Below are positions 7,614 to 16,693 of a DNA stretch of 64,000 nucleotides, piece by piece. Origin of the DNA: Vibrio orientalis CIP 102891 = ATCC 33934 (GTDB taxonomy: Bacteria; Pseudomonadota; Gammaproteobacteria; Enterobacterales; Vibrionaceae); the NCBI RefSeq assembly GCF_000176235.1, contig NZ_ACZV01000005.1, forward strand, positions 2,294,001-2,358,000. Reading direction: 5' to 3'. The position numbers and the translations under genes were made by a program. Position 1 is the first letter of the stretch. The number at the start of each line of letters is the position of its first letter. The notes beneath the pieces were generated by a model, which was not told the DNA's origin, made no database searches, and saw nothing but the letters and a program-made list of their open reading frames with translations.

Positions 7614-8998
7614 TGCGTCTACCTAAGATCACCAGCTTATATGGCCGTATCTTTGCGATCTTTTGGTTCACGATGTTTTTGGTTTTGGTGGCCGTGCTCT
7701 CACTACCTCACCTCGACCCAAGAAAAGCGCGTGATATCCCAGCCGATCACTATGACCGTTTAATCGACATCAAGACCAGTATTGAAAAGAAATTTCGCAA
7801 CGAAGATAACCTTGCTCGCGTGCTGTACAAACTTGAAGAGCCAAAACGTTCCCCAAAAGACCCGCGACCACGTTTTTTTGTTACTGATCTTGAAGGCAAT
7901 ATACTCACCACTCAAGATAGGAAACATTACAAATATCGTGCGCTACAAAACTTTATCACTAGCGTCGAAGTTCCTGGGCAACCACAACAGAAACTGTATG
8001 GTCACTACATGGTGGCTGGCCCACTGCCGATCACTTTAGCCAAAGAAGATCTACTCCTATATGTCGGTGTGAAATGGAACGAGCCACCACCTTTCTTACT
8101 GCGTATGTTTGATAAGCCGTTTCAGCTACTCTTTGCTGTGATGCTGGTCAGTACACCACTACTACTTTGGCTGGCTTGGGCACTCAGTCAACCGGCACGA
8201 AAATTAGAACGTGCGGCAAAGCGGGTAGCGAAAGGGGAATTTGTCGTCGATCCTGCGTTGGAAAAAGGCACCAGTGAATTCCGCCAAGCAGGCGCGAGCT
8301 TTAACCAAATGGTTGAGGCGGTCAATCAGATGATCTCCGGTCAACAGCGGCTGCTTTCTGATATTTCTCATGAGCTACGCTCTCCACTGACCCGCTTAAG
8401 AATGGCCAATGCTCTAGCCACTCGTAAACAGGGAGAAAGCCCAGAGCTAACTCGTATCGATACCGAAGCGCAGCGTTTAGAACAGATGATCGCCGAGTTG
8501 CTTGAACTGTCGAGAATGCAGGCCGACAGTCACCTAACCCGTGAAGAGCAACCTATGGTCAGCCTGTGGGAAGCTATCTTGTCCGATGCACAGTTTGAAG
8601 CAGAGCAGATGAATAAAACCCTGACCTTTAACGCAATACCGGATCAGGTCATCTCAGGCAACCCTAAGCTGTTGATGAGCGCGTTGGACAATATCGTTCG
8701 TAATGCGATCTATTACGGCAAAGATCGAATTGAAGTTGAGATGTCTACGTCTGAGAGTCAGATTGTCATTGCTGTTGATGATAATGGTGAAGGCGTCCCT
8801 GAGCAGGAATTGGATGCGATATTCCGTCCGTTTTATCGCGTCTCCACCGCCCGTGACCGACACAGTGGTGGTACCGGCCTAGGACTAACGATTACAGAAA
8901 GTGCCATTCGCCAACACAGTGGGAGCATCATAGCCAAGCGCAGTAAGCTTGGTGGCCTAAGAGTGGAAATCACTCTGCCACTGGGTGGTCCTGAATAA
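7613..8998 (+). CDS. cpxA: Envelope-stress sensor histidine kinase CpxA
   Basis: CpxA is an inner-membrane sensor that phosphorylates CpxR, and dephosphorylates it in the absence of stress. Of its 461 residues, the first membrane helix is at 12-32 and the periplasmic sensor at about 33-168. The second helix is at 170-190, followed by a HAMP linker to about 240. The H-box is SDISHELRSPLTRLR, with phospho-acceptor His253. The ATPase domain carries N-box NAIYYG, G1 DNGEGV and G2 GTGLGL. The ATG overlaps the cpxR stop by one base and is preceded by GAGGAGG. It is the second gene of the cpxRA operon. Confidence 0.96.
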   Translation: MRLPKITSLYGRIFAIFWFTMFLVLVAVLSLPHLDPRKARDIPADHYDRLIDIKTSIEKKFRNEDNLARVLYKLEEPKRSPKDPRPRFFVTDLEGNILTTQDRKHYKYRALQNFITSVEVPGQPQQKLYGHYMVAGPLPITLAKEDLLLYVGVKWNEPPPFLLRMFDKPFQLLFAVMLVSTPLLLWLAWALSQPARKLERAAKRVAKGEFVVDPALEKGTSEFRQAGASFNQMVEAVNQMISGQQRLLSDISHELRSPLTRLRMANALATRKQGESPELTRIDTEAQRLEQMIAELLELSRMQADSHLTREEQPMVSLWEAILSDAQFEAEQMNKTLTFNAIPDQVISGNPKLLMSALDNIVRNAIYYGKDRIEVEMSTSESQIVIAVDDNGEGVPEQELDAIFRPFYRVSTARDRHSGGTGLGLTITESAIRQHSGSIIAKRSKLGGLRVEITLPLGGPE

Positions 8999-9016
8999 CC
9001 TTACAAATAGACAGTT

Positions 9017-9035
9017 GATAATAGATCTCATTATC
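9017..9035 (+). promoter_or_regulatory. Fur-box-like site upstream of sodA
   Basis: The 19-bp sequence GATAATAGATCTCATTATC agrees with the Fur consensus at 14 of 19 positions. Both outer arms (GATAAT and CATTATC) are intact and the mismatches sit in the centre. Fur repression of a manganese SOD under iron-replete conditions is well known in other enterics. Confidence 0.65.
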
Positions 9036-9071
9036 ATTTAAAGTAAATCCTTCAATTATGGAGGATTTACT

Positions 9072-9689
9072 ATGTCTCATGTTTTCCCAGAACTTCCCTA
9101 TTCATACGATGCGTTAGAGCCGTACATTGATGCTAAGACAATGGAAGTCCATTACAGTAAGCATCACCGAACTTACTTTGATAAGTTTATTACCGCGGTC
9201 AAAGGCAGCGAGCTAGAGTCCACCGACCTCAATGATATTTTTGCTCAAATCTCTCAGCACTCTCCGGCGGTACGTAATAATGGTGGCGGCTACTACAACC
9301 ATATTCTCTACTGGAACTGCATGACCGCTAACGGCGGCGGCACACCAACCGGGGAACTCGCTGAAGCTATCATCACCACTTTTGGCAGCTATAAACAATT
9401 CCAAGAGCTATTTGCTCAAGCGGCGATAAATACATTTGGTTCTGGTTTTGCTTGGCTGATCGTCAAAGATGGCGCCCTGCATATCACCTCAACCACCAAT
9501 CAAGACAACCCGTTAATGGATGTGGCAGAGCTTCAAGGCGAACCCATCTTAGCGCTTGACGTCTGGGAGCATGCTTACTACATCAGCTATCAAAATCGCC
9601 GTCCTGAGTATATTGACGCTTGGTGGAACGTGGTCAACTGGGATGCGGTCAGTGAAAACTACGCCATTGCACTTGCCCAAGCCAAATAG
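9072..9689 (+). CDS. sodA: Superoxide dismutase, manganese type
   Basis: This cytosolic enzyme converts superoxide to hydrogen peroxide and oxygen. The 205-residue protein has metal ligands His27, His77, Asp163 and His167 (the last two in DVWEHAYY). The second-shell glutamine lies in TTNQD at 144, while the position used by iron enzymes (AAQ in NNAAQ) is glycine in NNGGGYYNH. That pattern favours manganese over iron, so I call sodA rather than sodB; a cambialistic enzyme remains possible. GGAGG lies before the ATG. A Fur-like box lies 37 bp upstream of the start. A weak hairpin (GGCGG / CCGCC, 9726-9745) follows the stop. Confidence 0.92.
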   Translation: MSHVFPELPYSYDALEPYIDAKTMEVHYSKHHRTYFDKFITAVKGSELESTDLNDIFAQISQHSPAVRNNGGGYYNHILYWNCMTANGGGTPTGELAEAIITTFGSYKQFQELFAQAAINTFGSGFAWLIVKDGALHITSTTNQDNPLMDVAELQGEPILALDVWEHAYYISYQNRRPEYIDAWWNVVNWDAVSENYAIALAQAK

Positions 9690-9789
9690 TGCCAACCATA
9701 CATAAAAACTGACAACGTCAGACTTGGCGGTTTATCTAAGCCGCCTTATACTTTCTAGCCTTTCTCCACTCAGCTAAAAAGAAATCAAT

Positions 9790-10266
9790 ATGTTTGATAT
9801 TGCGCTATACGAACCTGAAATTGCACCGAACACTGGTAACATTATCCGCCTATGTGCCAATTGTGGGGCGAATCTTCACCTAATTGAACCTTTAGGTTTT
9901 GATTTAGAAGAGAAAAAAGTGCGTCGAGCTGGATTGGATTACCACGACCTTGCGCGAGTCACTCGCCATAAAGACTACCAAGCCTTTGTTGAGTACCTAG
10001 AGAAAGAGCGTGAAGGCTACCGCATCTTCGCGTGTACCACCAAAACAACTGGTCACCATGTAGATGCCAATTTCCAAAAAGGCGATGTACTGCTGTTTGG
10101 CCCAGAAACACGTGGCCTGCCTGCTGAACTGATCGAAAGTATGCCGATGGAACAGCGCATTCGCATTCCAATGATGCCAGATGCACGCAGCTTAAACCTC
10201 TCCAACGCCGTTGCGATTATTGCCTTTGAAGCATGGCGTCAAATGGGCTTTGAAGGCGCTCAATAG
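9790..10266 (+). CDS. trmL: tRNA (cytidine/uridine 34-2'-O)-methyltransferase TrmL
   Basis: TrmL uses S-adenosylmethionine to methylate the ribose of the wobble base in two tRNA-Leu species. The 158-residue protein is a minimal SPOUT (trefoil-knot) enzyme. The N-terminal EPEIAPNTGNIIRLCAN is the family's RNA and dimer contact. The C-terminal knot contains LFGPETRGLP and MPDARSLNLSNAVAI, which bind the cofactor. Length equals E. coli TrmL (157). It is the last rightward gene before the leftward trpS cluster, and a palindromic repeat lies directly 3' of it. Confidence 0.94.
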   Translation: MFDIALYEPEIAPNTGNIIRLCANCGANLHLIEPLGFDLEEKKVRRAGLDYHDLARVTRHKDYQAFVEYLEKEREGYRIFACTTKTTGHHVDANFQKGDVLLFGPETRGLPAELIESMPMEQRIRIPMMPDARSLNLSNAVAIIAFEAWRQMGFEGAQ

Positions 10267-10288
10267 AGCGAAGTTAAGGATTCACCTC

Positions 10289-10392
10289 TGTCATCCTCAA
10301 GAGAGAGGAACGAACGAATTGGGGATCTCTTCCAGTAGTCACAAACCTTAAGAGATTCCCTACTCGCTCCTGCGTCACTCTATGGAATGACA
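10289..10392 (+). repeat. Intergenic imperfect palindromic repeat, copy A
   Basis: This 104-bp unit begins TGTCATCCTCAAGAG and ends CTATGGAATGACA, so its ends form inverted repeats. Its right arm differs from copy B (33957-34059) at one of 41 bases. It sits between the convergent genes trmL and trpS. It encodes no protein. A REP/MITE-like element is the best guess. Confidence 0.8.
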
Positions 10393-10403
10393 AAATACTA
10401 AGA

Positions 10404-10437
10404 CAAAAAAACGGACTCCAATGAGTCCGTTTTTTTA
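10404..10437. terminator. Bidirectional terminator between trmL and trpS
   Basis: The stem ACGGACTC / GAGTCCGT with loop CAAT has seven A on the left and seven T on the right, directly after repeat copy A. Confidence 0.92.
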
Positions 10438-10459
10438 TGTTTCGCGAAAACAGCTAGGT

Positions 10460-11497
10460 CTATGGACGAGCCACAAAGCCAACCGCTTGGTATGCTTTCT
10501 TCAGCGTTTCCGCTGCGCGAGCCGATGCTTTCTCTGCACCTTGCTTCATCACTTGGTCCATGTAAGCACGGTCAGCACGAATACGGTGGTACTCAGCTTG
10601 AATTGGCTCTAGCATCTCAACCAATGCTTGGCCAACGTCTTTCTTAAATGGACCGTACATTTCCACGCCTTGGTACTTCGCTTCAATCTCTTCGAAGCTC
10701 ATACCCGTCGCGGCAGAGTAAAGACCCATCAAGTTAGAGATACCCGCTTTGTTGTCCCAATCGTGAGCAATACGCGGTGGAGTCTCTGCATCAGTTTGAG
10801 CTTTGTTAATCTTCTTGATGATTGATTTCGGCTCTTCAAGCAGAGTAATCACGTTCTTACGGTTATCGTCAGACTTAGACATCTTCTTCGTTGCATCTTG
10901 CAGGCTCATTACACGTGCATTCACTGTTGGAATGTAAGGTTCTGGCACTTGGAAGATAGGCTGCTCTGGCGAGTAGATGTTGTTGAAGCGGTTAGCGATA
11001 TCACGCGCTAGCTCAAGGTGTTGCTTCTGGTCACTACCTACTGGCACTTGATGCGCACCGTATAGCAGGATGTCTGCTGCCATCAACACTGGGTAATCGA
11101 ACAGACCGACGTTTACATCACCAAACTGGCTCGATGAATCTTTCGAGTAACGTGCTGATTTATCTTTAAACTGAGTCATTCGGCCCAGTTCACCCATCTG
11201 GGTGTAACAGTTAAGAAGCCAACCAAGTTGAGCATGCTCTGGTACGTGTGACTGAACAAATAGCGTGCTCTTTTGCGGGTCAACACCAACAGCCAGACAG
11301 ATTGCTAATGCATCTAGAGTCGCTTCATGCAGTGCTTTCGGATCTTGACGAACCGTAACCGCGTGAAGGTCTACGACACAGTATTGGCAATCGTAATCGT
11401 CTTGCATCTGCTGCCATTGACGTAGAGCACCCAAGTAGTTACCGATACTTAGTTCACCTGATGGTTGAACACCACTCAATACGATGGGTTTGCTCAT
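10460..11497 (-). CDS. trpS: Tryptophanyl-tRNA synthetase
   Basis: TrpS charges tRNA-Trp with tryptophan. It is a class I synthetase of 345 residues. The HIGH-type motif is degenerate (SIGN, 17-20) after PSGELS, as in other bacterial TrpS. The second signature KMSKS is at 205-209. It is the last gene of the leftward aroK-aroB-damX-dam-rpe-gph-trpS block. However, a terminator-like hairpin lies in the 124-bp gap after gph, so trpS probably depends partly on its own promoter or on read-through. AAGGA lies about 8 bp upstream of the ATG. Confidence 0.96.
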   Translation of the reverse strand: MSKPIVLSGVQPSGELSIGNYLGALRQWQQMQDDYDCQYCVVDLHAVTVRQDPKALHEATLDALAICLAVGVDPQKSTLFVQSHVPEHAQLGWLLNCYTQMGELGRMTQFKDKSARYSKDSSSQFGDVNVGLFDYPVLMAADILLYGAHQVPVGSDQKQHLELARDIANRFNNIYSPEQPIFQVPEPYIPTVNARVMSLQDATKKMSKSDDNRKNVITLLEEPKSIIKKINKAQTDAETPPRIAHDWDNKAGISNLMGLYSAATGMSFEEIEAKYQGVEMYGPFKKDVGQALVEMLEPIQAEYHRIRADRAYMDQVMKQGAEKASARAAETLKKAYQAVGFVARP

Positions 11498-11534
11498 GGG
11501 AATAGTTCCTTTGACTTCTTAATCTAAATAAATG

Positions 11535-11580
11535 AAAAAACCGTGTCGACTTAGGGATTAATCACCTAGAAACACGGTTT
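11535..11580 (-). terminator. Terminator or attenuator between gph and trpS
   Basis: On the minus strand, AACCGTGT pairs with ACACGGTT around an inner stem-loop (CTAGG / CCTAA), and six T follow. The T-run ends about 37 bp before the trpS start codon. Confidence 0.7.
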
Positions 11581-11621
11581 ACTCAGTGTACTCATTAACG
11601 AGTATTTTGGAAGACCTTTTA

Positions 11622-12308
11622 TTAGGCTTCAGTACAAACAGCGACAGCTTCAACCAAATCTGCGATGGTATCCGCGACATAATCAGGTTGTGACACCGAG
11701 ATTGGCTCGCCGTGGTTGTAGCCGTATGTCAGACCGAACGAATGACATCCAGCATTCTTAGCCGCTTTAATGTCGTTACTTGAGTCGCCGACCATCATCA
11801 TCTCTTGTGGCTGACAGCCGTGTTTTTCTAGCAGCCAGTTCAGAGCCATCGGGTTGGGTTTTTTCTCTGGGAAAGTATCGCCGCCAATCACATCAACAAA
11901 GTACTTATCAATGCCATGTTTCGCCAGCACGTCTGGTACAAACTTCGATGGTTTGTTGGTTACCAGTGCCATGGTAAAGCCCGCTTTATCGAGCGCAGCT
12001 AGCGTCTCTTTTACTGCAGGGTAAAGGTGGCTAAGCTTGTGACCACTCTTTTCGTAGTAATCATCAAACATCACACGCGCTTTGGCGTGCAGTTCAGGAT
12101 CAAGCTCAGGAGAGACCGTCAAGCTACGACTTAATGCGCGGCCAATTAAGATATCTGCGCCATTACCCACGTAATCGCGAACCTGCTCTTCTGTTACCGC
12201 TGGGTAACCCAGAGCTTGTACTGCTTGGTCCGCTGCAACCGCCAAATCTGGCACGCTATCAAGCAGCGTACCATCTAAATCAAAAGCGATAAGTTTAATA
12301 CTGCTCAT
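11622..12308 (-). CDS. gph: Phosphoglycolate phosphatase (HAD family)
   Basis: Gph hydrolyses 2-phosphoglycolate, a product of DNA-end repair and of side reactions, to glycolate. The 228-residue protein is a HAD hydrolase with nucleophile Asp10 and acid/base Asp12 in FDLDGTLLDS. The cap domain lies at about 20-100, motif II is LVTNKPSKF and motif IV is MMVGDSSNDIKAA. It starts 4 bp after the rpe stop, in the same order as the E. coli dam-rpe-gph-trpS cluster, so the two are co-transcribed. Confidence 0.94.
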   Translation of the reverse strand: MSSIKLIAFDLDGTLLDSVPDLAVAADQAVQALGYPAVTEEQVRDYVGNGADILIGRALSRSLTVSPELDPELHAKARVMFDDYYEKSGHKLSHLYPAVKETLAALDKAGFTMALVTNKPSKFVPDVLAKHGIDKYFVDVIGGDTFPEKKPNPMALNWLLEKHGCQPQEMMMVGDSSNDIKAAKNAGCHSFGLTYGYNHGEPISVSQPDYVADTIADLVEAVAVCTEA

Positions 12309-12312
12309 CGAA

Positions 12313-12984
12313 TTACTTTACCTTTGCTAGCTCAGCGCGCATTTGGTCGATCACTTGTTTGTAATCTGGCTGGTTAAAGATAGCAGAGCCTGCTACGAAC
12401 ATATCTGCGCCTGCTTCTGCGATCTCTTTGATGTTATCAACCTTCACGCCACCGTCGATTTCTAGGCGGATATCGCGGCCAGATTCATCAATCATCTTAC
12501 GTACTGCACGCAGCTTATCGAGTGTGTTAGGAATAAATGACTGTCCACCAAAACCTGGGTTTACCGACATCAGCAGAATCATATCGACTTTGTCCATGAT
12601 GTACTCAAGGTGAGATAGCGGCGTTGCAGGGTTTAATACCACACCCGCTTTACAGCCATGTTCTTTGATCAGTTGCAGAGTACGGTCAACGTGCTCTGAT
12701 GCTTCAATATGGAAAGTGATCATCGACGCGCCCGCTTTCGCAAAATCAGGAATAATGCGGTCAACTGGCTTAACCATTAGGTGAACATCAATTGGTGCCG
12801 TGATGCCGTAGTCACGTAGCGCCTGACAGATTGGCGCACCGAAGGTCAGGTTTGGTACGTAGTGGTTGTCCATTACGTCGAAATGAACCACATCAGCGCC
12901 AGCTGCGAGTACTTTTTCTACGTCTTCGCCTAAGCGAGCCATATCTGCAGACAGAATCGATGGAGCGATAAGGAAATCTTTCAT
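12313..12984 (-). CDS. rpe: Ribulose-phosphate 3-epimerase
   Basis: Rpe interconverts ribulose 5-phosphate and xylulose 5-phosphate in the pentose phosphate pathway. The 223-residue TIM-barrel begins with IAPSILSADMARLGED. Metal and catalytic residues appear in VVHFDVMDNHYVPN (His35, Asp37), in DVHLM and in LEIDGGVK (the catalytic Asp). MSVNPGFGGQSF is the phosphate-binding loop region. AGAGGTC lies before the ATG. It lies between dam (106-bp gap) and gph (4-bp gap). Confidence 0.96.
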   Translation of the reverse strand: MKDFLIAPSILSADMARLGEDVEKVLAAGADVVHFDVMDNHYVPNLTFGAPICQALRDYGITAPIDVHLMVKPVDRIIPDFAKAGASMITFHIEASEHVDRTLQLIKEHGCKAGVVLNPATPLSHLEYIMDKVDMILLMSVNPGFGGQSFIPNTLDKLRAVRKMIDESGRDIRLEIDGGVKVDNIKEIAEAGADMFVAGSAIFNQPDYKQVIDQMRAELAKVK

Positions 12985-13090
12985 ACCTGACCTCTAGGTT
13001 AAATTGGGCATCATTGCACACTGAAGAAACTTTGCGCGCAATTCTACCTAAGCTAGAGATCAGAAGATAGAGAAGTGTGATGAAATGTGA

Positions 13091-13918
13091 TTATTTGCTT
13101 TCAACAGGCTTAAACAGCGCAAGAAGTTCATCAACTTTGTTGCGACCAGCACCGTTGCGGCTTATGGTTCGTTTCACCTTGACCACGTTAAGCTCAGCAC
13201 CATGGTACAAGCGGCGCGTTAACGTGGTGTCGTGGTTTGAGATCAGCACTGGAATGCCTCGTTCCGTGGCCGCTTTCTCGGCCACATCCGCTAGCGCAGC
13301 TTGATCATCTAAGCTAAAACCATTACCCGCATAGGAGGTAAAATTCGCCGTGGTTGAAAGTGGCGCATATGGAGGATCGCAGTATACCACACTGCCCTTA
13401 CGCGCGCGCTTAAACGTCTCATGATAACCTTCACAAACAAAGGTCGCTTTCTTGGCTTTCTCGGCGAAGAATTCTAATTCTGCTTCTGGGAAGTATGGCT
13501 TCTTGTACGAGCCAAATGGCACATTGAAACCACCTTTTTTGTTGTAACGGCACAGGCCATTAAAACCAAAACGGTTCATGTAAAGGAATGCCAAAGAGCG
13601 ATACATCACGTCATCAGTCGCATTGAACCGAGCGCGGACATCCAAATAAACTTCTTTGCGATTGTACTCAGGACAGAACCAACGCTTGGACTCTGAGATA
13701 TACGCTTGTGGGTTCTCTTTAAGCAGATTGTAGAGGTTAATCAGATCTGGGTTGATATCTGCAAGTAAGTACTGCTCATAGTCAGTATTAAGAAAAACAG
13801 AACCAGCACCTACGAACGGCTCCACCAGCTTACGTGCTTCTGGCAAGTGACGCTGGATATCTTCGACAAGTCCGTATTTTCCACCTGCCCATTTCAGGAA
13901 GGCTCGCTGCTTCTTCAT
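13091..13918 (-). CDS. dam: DNA adenine methyltransferase (GATC-specific)
   Basis: Dam methylates adenine in GATC and guides mismatch repair and replication timing; it is essential in V. cholerae. The 275-residue alpha-class N6-adenine methyltransferase has the AdoMet motif FLKWAGGKYGLVEDI at 7-21 and the catalytic DPPY at 181-184. EPFVGAGSVFLN is the FxG AdoMet loop. It lies downstream of damX and upstream of rpe as in E. coli, although the gaps (102 and 106 bp) leave room for internal promoters. Confidence 0.96.
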   Translation of the reverse strand: MKKQRAFLKWAGGKYGLVEDIQRHLPEARKLVEPFVGAGSVFLNTDYEQYLLADINPDLINLYNLLKENPQAYISESKRWFCPEYNRKEVYLDVRARFNATDDVMYRSLAFLYMNRFGFNGLCRYNKKGGFNVPFGSYKKPYFPEAELEFFAEKAKKATFVCEGYHETFKRARKGSVVYCDPPYAPLSTTANFTSYAGNGFSLDDQAALADVAEKAATERGIPVLISNHDTTLTRRLYHGAELNVVKVKRTISRNGAGRNKVDELLALFKPVESK

Positions 13919-14020
13919 CTACTGCTCTATCTATCAACCACAAATTAAGGCTGCGGAATGTAACATATTTTGCAATTAATCTCAGACAATTTTCTAGCTC
14001 AAAGAGAGAATCAAGCCATC

Positions 14021-15502
14021 TTAGTTGCCACGCTCAATTTCACGTTGAACTTGGTTAAGAGATTTTGCCCAAGGCTCTAGGTTTTGCAGCTCGCTAGAAA
14101 GCCCTTGCACCGCGTCACGTGCCACCTGAATGGTTGGATAGTTACTGTAAGTCACGATGTACCAATCCACATCATTACGAACGGTAGGATAAATAAAGAC
14201 TTGGTTGCTCAGGTCATACTGGTCAATAAACTTCTGCACCTCTTGCAGTGATTGCACGGCGGCAAGCTGTAAGGTATAGCTACGAGGAGAAAAGCTCTTA
14301 AGTTCAGCTTTAGTAAATGAGAACGTAATAACAGTTTCCGAAGGCTGCGGCTGAGTCTCTGGTTCACTTTGCGCTTGTGGTTCAACGACAGGTTCAGCTT
14401 CCGTTGATTGCTCAACGACCGCCTTAATATTGCTGGTATCGACCGTTTCCGGCTTATTCTCCAACAAGGCATCGACCACATCAGAGGTAATCACCACACG
14501 TTGGTGATCGTCGTCAGCATTGCCCACACTCGAGACTTGCTCGGTGACATCTGGAGGCAAAGCACTAGAATCATCTTCTGCACCAGCTAAACTCGGGTCA
14601 ATGCTCGCCTCGGGTTCAACCAGTTGCGAAGTCGCATCCACTGAGGAAACTTCTGGCAGTGTTGGGATTACCGTCTGTTCCATTGTCTGAGTGATTTGCT
14701 GAGCTTTATCATCAGGTGATGGCTGAGACATCATCCACCAATACCCTCCACCAATAACCATCAGTAGAATCGCCACTAGCATAGCGATATTGGTAGGCGA
14801 GCCTACGATCGAGCGGATAATGATCCTTTTTTCCACTTTTTGTTCCCCTAATGCCATGATTTCGCCAGGGCGGCGCGCCACAGTTCGATACGCGTTGCGA
14901 ACCCGCTTTTCCATATCGTCTTCGACAAAACGAATCACCAAATGTTCAAAAAAACGGTCCGCTTCTTGTTGACTAAGTGCTTCAATTTCCAAATCAATTG
15001 GCTTGTGTTCTTGACCATAGCTCAGACGAGTTAACAAGGCGTCTAAACTGCTTGGCTGAGCAAACAGTAACACGTTTATCGTCCAGCCCGGATGAATCTG
15101 CGCTTCCAGCACCAACATCCACAGCTCTGAAATAAAAGACTCACTGAGCAGATGAGCATCATCAACCGCGATCACGACATCGCAACTTTCACCTTCCATT
15201 AAACGCGAAAAAGACTCCACGATGGAGTCCGATGGGTCAAATAGAGGCTCTGAAATAAGTTGAGTTAGAACGGTAGTGCGGCGCTGCTGATCATCTTGAT
15301 TGGGGTAGCACATCAACAAAGATTGGTTTTTGTCTTGCGCCCAAGCTTCAAGGTAATACTGTGCTAACCACGTTTTCCCCGCCCCTTTGTCACCTCCAAT
15401 GGTGACGAGGTTGGAACCAAAATTGGTCAGTAGTTGTAATCGTTCTAGCAGTTCAACCTGCGAGTCTAACTCCAACACACGTGGATCACGCGCTAAGCTC
15501 AT
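14021..15502 (-). CDS. damX: Cell-division protein DamX (AAA ATPase plus SPOR domain)
   Basis: DamX is a septal-ring protein that binds denuded peptidoglycan. The 493-residue protein has a cytoplasmic AAA-like domain with Walker A GGDKGAGKT (37-45) and Walker B VVIAVDDAH. One membrane helix lies at about 237-257. A long acidic Glu/Pro/Gln-rich periplasmic linker runs over 260-410, and a SPOR domain over about 412-487. E. coli DamX lacks an obvious intact Walker motif, whereas Vibrio proteins keep the ATPase part. It lies 75 bp from aroB and 102 bp from dam. FtsN at 50 kb is the second SPOR protein in the window. Confidence 0.93.
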   Translation of the reverse strand: MSLARDPRVLELDSQVELLERLQLLTNFGSNLVTIGGDKGAGKTWLAQYYLEAWAQDKNQSLLMCYPNQDDQQRRTTVLTQLISEPLFDPSDSIVESFSRLMEGESCDVVIAVDDAHLLSESFISELWMLVLEAQIHPGWTINVLLFAQPSSLDALLTRLSYGQEHKPIDLEIEALSQQEADRFFEHLVIRFVEDDMEKRVRNAYRTVARRPGEIMALGEQKVEKRIIIRSIVGSPTNIAMLVAILLMVIGGGYWWMMSQPSPDDKAQQITQTMEQTVIPTLPEVSSVDATSQLVEPEASIDPSLAGAEDDSSALPPDVTEQVSSVGNADDDHQRVVITSDVVDALLENKPETVDTSNIKAVVEQSTEAEPVVEPQAQSEPETQPQPSETVITFSFTKAELKSFSPRSYTLQLAAVQSLQEVQKFIDQYDLSNQVFIYPTVRNDVDWYIVTYSNYPTIQVARDAVQGLSSELQNLEPWAKSLNQVQREIERGN

Positions 15503-15577
15503 TTCACAAAATCCTAATGATCATTTGAGCAGTACCAATCACTGGTTAGCGTGGATTGATACTACAAACAAGAAGAC

Positions 15578-16666
15578 TTAAACCGTGCGAGCGAAGTCGA
15601 TGGCTTGTTCAATAATCGACTCTGGCACACCTTTCACTACGTCAGCTGTACCTATACTGGTAGGTAAGACTAAACGAAGCTCACCAGCTAACACCTTCTT
15701 ATCGCGCATCATGTGCTTGATGAAATCAGCAAAAGACATTTGCTCAGGTGTATGTACTGGCAGTTTCGCTCTCTTCAGTATAGAGAGAATTCGCTCAACT
15801 TGCTCTTCACTGATAAGCCCTTGAAGCTGCGCTGTTTTTGCAGCCATTACCGTGCCCGAAGAAACCGCTTCGCCATGTAGCCACTTACCATAACCCAACT
15901 CTGCTTCGATCGCATGACCAAATGTATGACCTAGGTTCAGTAAAGCGCGAATACCTGACTCTTTTTCATCTTTTGCGACCACTTCCGCTTTGATTTCACA
16001 GCAACGTGCAATGGCATAAGTCAGTGCTTGCTCATCCAGAGCATAGAGCTTTTCAAGGTTCTCTTCTAACCAAACAAAGAATGCCTGATCGTAAATAATG
16101 CCGTATTTGATCACTTCAGCAATACCAGCAGCAAATTCACGTTCTGGTAATGTCTTTAGACAATCGGTATCAATCACCACCGCTTTCGGCTGATAAAAGG
16201 CACCAATCATATTCTTACCCAGTGGGTGGTTAACCGCCGTTTTGCCACCAACAGAAGAGTCCACTTGAGACAGCAGGGTGGTCGGAATTTGAATAAAGTC
16301 GACACCGCGCTGATAACACGCCGCAGAGAAACCAACTAAATCACCGATCACTCCACCACCAAGGGCAATCACGACCACATCACGGGCAAAATTCCCTTCA
16401 AGTAGGTAGCTCATGACAGAGTTGAATGTCTCTAGTGATTTGTATTGCTCGCCATCAGGCAGTTCCAGTAACGATGCGTCACAGCCTAATTGCTTTAAAA
16501 GAGAGAGGATTTTATCGGCATAAAGAGGAGCAACAGTGACATTAGAAATCACCACTACTTTTTGCTTGCCCGATAAAAAAGAAAGGTGGGCCGGATCATT
16601 AAATAATCCGGCACCAATTGAGATTGGATAGCTACGTTCGCCTAAGCTGACCGTAATCCGTTCCAT
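15578..16666 (-). CDS. aroB: 3-Dehydroquinate synthase
   Basis: AroB cyclises DAHP to 3-dehydroquinate, the second step of the shikimate pathway, using NAD and zinc. The 362-residue protein has the NAD-binding GGGVIGDLVGF and, after it, PTTLLSQVDSSVGGKTAVN. Zinc ligands appear in the HTFGHAIE segment and in HGEAVSSG. Length equals the E. coli protein. GGAGA precedes the ATG. It follows aroK by 27 bp, so the two shikimate genes share a transcript. Confidence 0.97.
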   Translation of the reverse strand: MERITVSLGERSYPISIGAGLFNDPAHLSFLSGKQKVVVISNVTVAPLYADKILSLLKQLGCDASLLELPDGEQYKSLETFNSVMSYLLEGNFARDVVVIALGGGVIGDLVGFSAACYQRGVDFIQIPTTLLSQVDSSVGGKTAVNHPLGKNMIGAFYQPKAVVIDTDCLKTLPEREFAAGIAEVIKYGIIYDQAFFVWLEENLEKLYALDEQALTYAIARCCEIKAEVVAKDEKESGIRALLNLGHTFGHAIEAELGYGKWLHGEAVSSGTVMAAKTAQLQGLISEEQVERILSILKRAKLPVHTPEQMSFADFIKHMMRDKKVLAGELRLVLPTSIGTADVVKGVPESIIEQAIDFARTV

Positions 16667-16693
16667 GGGTATTCTCCAATTGCTAAAAAAGTC

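Noticed and set aside
9072..9689. Iron superoxide dismutase (sodB) as the name for this gene
   Set aside because: The glutamine that tunes the metal site is in TTNQD and the earlier position is glycine, the manganese-type pattern; the Fur-like box and cpx neighbourhood also fit sodA.
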